Positions 6,695 to 7,629 of a stretch of 7,629 nucleotides of DNA are shown piece after piece. The translations under genes and the position numbers were made by a program. Origin of the DNA: Sedimentisphaerales bacterium. Its GTDB lineage: Bacteria > Planctomycetota > Phycisphaerae > Sedimentisphaerales > SM23-30. Positions within the stretch are counted from its first letter, which is position 1, and every line of letters begins with the position of its first letter. The DNA lies in NCBI GenBank assembly GCA_016932145.1, contig JAFGDI010000236.1, forward strand, positions 1-7,629, read 5' to 3'. Below the pieces are notes generated by a model. The model was not told the DNA's origin, ran no database searches, and saw only the letters and a list, made by a program, of their open reading frames with translations.

Positions 6695-7629
6695 TCACCG
6701 ATTAACGGTTTTAAACTTATAATCGGTTATTGGCTTGCCGGCATGTGTTTGTTTCTGGTCCAGCGGTGGGACCATGCCGCGTATTATTCTCAGTTCCTTA
6801 CTGGCTATGCCCGAATTGATCTGGTTAGCTGCTTCCCATTTTTCTTTGGCCTGTATCAGTAGTAAGTTTCTCACCTGACTGTCAGATTTGCAATTGGCGA
6901 GTTTGAACAGGGCATTACCCCAGCCGTAGAGGGCCGAGTCTTTATCTGGTTTGAGGGTTATTGCCTGAGCGAATTTTTCGCAGGCACTCTGTAGCAGCGA
7001 CTCCTGCAGGGTGCCGCTACGGAATCGAGACTGGATCAGCAGGGTATTACCCCAGTTGTTCAGTGCTTCATGGTTTTTAGGATTCAGGCTTAGTGATGTC
7101 TCAAATTTCCGCCGGGCCAGTGACAGTATCTTTTCTGTTTCGCGACTATCGCTCTGGGCCAGGGCCAGATTTTTTAGTATTACCCCCCAATTATTGAATA
7201 TTTTATAATTGGTACTGTCCAGTGTAGCTGCCTTCTGCATTTTATGGCTGGCCTGGTCCAGCATGGTTGCCGAGTCCTGTCCTTTTTCCAGTGATGCCTG
7301 ACGGGCCAGCATTTGCCCCCAGATATCATATACTTCCGGACGATTAGCATTTCTGCTTGTCATTTCTTCGCAGATCTCAGCAGCCAGTTTATAATTACGC
7401 CATTTCTCAGCATGGGTCAGTCTGTCCATCAGGGCTTTGTTGTCCATATCGGCATATTTACTGTCACTGCCGGTATTGTTCTGGTCCGGGCTGGTACTAT
7501 CACTTAATTCTTGTTTAAGTTCAACTGCCGCATTAAATATCTCTTGAGCCTTTGTGTTGTCGGTCTCTGGCGCTGCTACGGTATTTTTCTTCTCAGAAAC
7601 CGTATCAGATAAAGATTGACTGATCGCAG
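6695..7629 (-). CDS. TPR-like repeat protein, C-terminal part (5' end outside window)
   Basis: This frame encodes the last 310 residues of a protein whose start lies right of the window. The Met at 7447 begins a 250-residue open frame, but the same frame stays open through 7448-7629, and no ribosome binding site supports that Met. The first 60 visible residues are rich in Ser, Thr, Asp, Asn, Glu and Lys, a linker-like composition broken by a short amphipathic stretch (AQEIFNAAVELKQEL). Four tetratricopeptide-like repeats follow, each opening with an aromatic helix that includes Trp-Gly (residues 43, 87, 132 and 176 counted from Met 7447). Each continues to a second helix such as ARRKFETSLSLNPKN. 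The 44-45 residue period exceeds the usual 34 because of an insertion between the helices. TPRs mediate protein-protein contacts, and partner and pathway are unknown here. An N-terminal membrane anchor or signal peptide is plausible but not visible. The gene converges on the GH106 gene and has its own terminator, so it is probably not part of that operon. Confidence 0.85.
   Translation of the reverse strand, partial: AISQSLSDTVSEKKNTVAAPETDNTKAQEIFNAAVELKQELSDSTSPDQNNTGSDSKYADMDNKALMDRLTHAEKWRNYKLAAEICEEMTSRNANRPEVYDIWGQMLARQASLEKGQDSATMLDQASHKMQKAATLDSTNYKIFNNWGVILKNLALAQSDSRETEKILSLARRKFETSLSLNPKNHEALNNWGNTLLIQSRFRSGTLQESLLQSACEKFAQAITLKPDKDSALYGWGNALFKLANCKSDSQVRNLLLIQAKEKWEAANQINSGIASKELRIIRGMVPPLDQKQTHAGKPITDYKFKTVNR
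6815..7330 (-). other. Four-unit TPR-like array with 44-45 residue period
   Basis: Aligning the units on YDIWGQML, FNNWGVIL, LNNWGNTLL and LYGWGNALF gives Trp-to-Trp spacings of 44, 45 and 44 residues. Each unit keeps the TPR-like pattern: Gly after Trp, then a helix with an Ala, Phe/Trp/Met, Ala/Ser ladder, as in ACEKFAQAITLKPDKD. Pro follows the second helix in the two central units (LNPKN, LKPDK), as in canonical TPRs. The extra residues, about eleven, lie between the Gly of helix A and the Ala that opens helix B. The layout resembles, from memory, the extended TPRs of plant TOM20. The periodicity is seen directly; the resemblance is not verified. Confidence 0.75.

Overview
The window looks like a carbohydrate-degradation locus from a Gram-negative environmental bacterium. 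The domain style (a GH2 enzyme with a discoidin-like tail, a very large GH106-type enzyme carrying DUF3395-like modules, and an extended-TPR protein) suggests a member of the PVC superphylum such as Lentisphaerota, Verrucomicrobiota or Planctomycetota. That placement is an inference from protein architecture recalled from memory, not a search result. Base composition is moderate, near half G+C by eye, and the standard code with TAA and TGA stops fits all three genes.

Layout. Positions 2-2326 (+) hold the C-terminal 774 residues of a LacZ-type GH2 beta-galactosidase whose start lies left of the window. A 248-nt gap follows, with a short hairpin and T-rich tract and the first copy of a 44-nt repeat. 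Positions 2575-6156 (+) encode a secreted 1193-residue GH106 family protein (alpha-L-rhamnosidase-like) with a signal peptide and two tandem DUF3395-like modules. It ends at a strong intrinsic terminator (6194-6233). Next is a gene-free island of about 370 nt holding the second copy of the 44-nt repeat and several small direct and inverted repeats. A minus-strand terminator (6604-6643) closes a convergent gene, 6695-7629 (-), the C-terminal 310 residues of a protein with four TPR-like repeats of 44-45 residues behind a low-complexity linker. This gene runs off the right edge.

How the genes may work together. The two glycoside hydrolases lie in the same direction, and both carry beta-sandwich or discoidin-like accessory domains. 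Together they would suit removal of galactose and rhamnose from a complex polymer such as a pectic rhamnogalacturonan, arabinogalactan or algal polysaccharide. The actual substrate cannot be read from the sequence. The TPR gene is transcribed towards them and is insulated by terminators on both sides, so it is probably a separate unit.

I found no tRNA, rRNA, CRISPR array, transposase or recognisable defence system. The less ordinary items are the 44-nt intergenic repeat flanking the GH106 gene in direct orientation, the doubled accessory module inside the GH106 protein, and the regular 44-45 residue TPR-like array.
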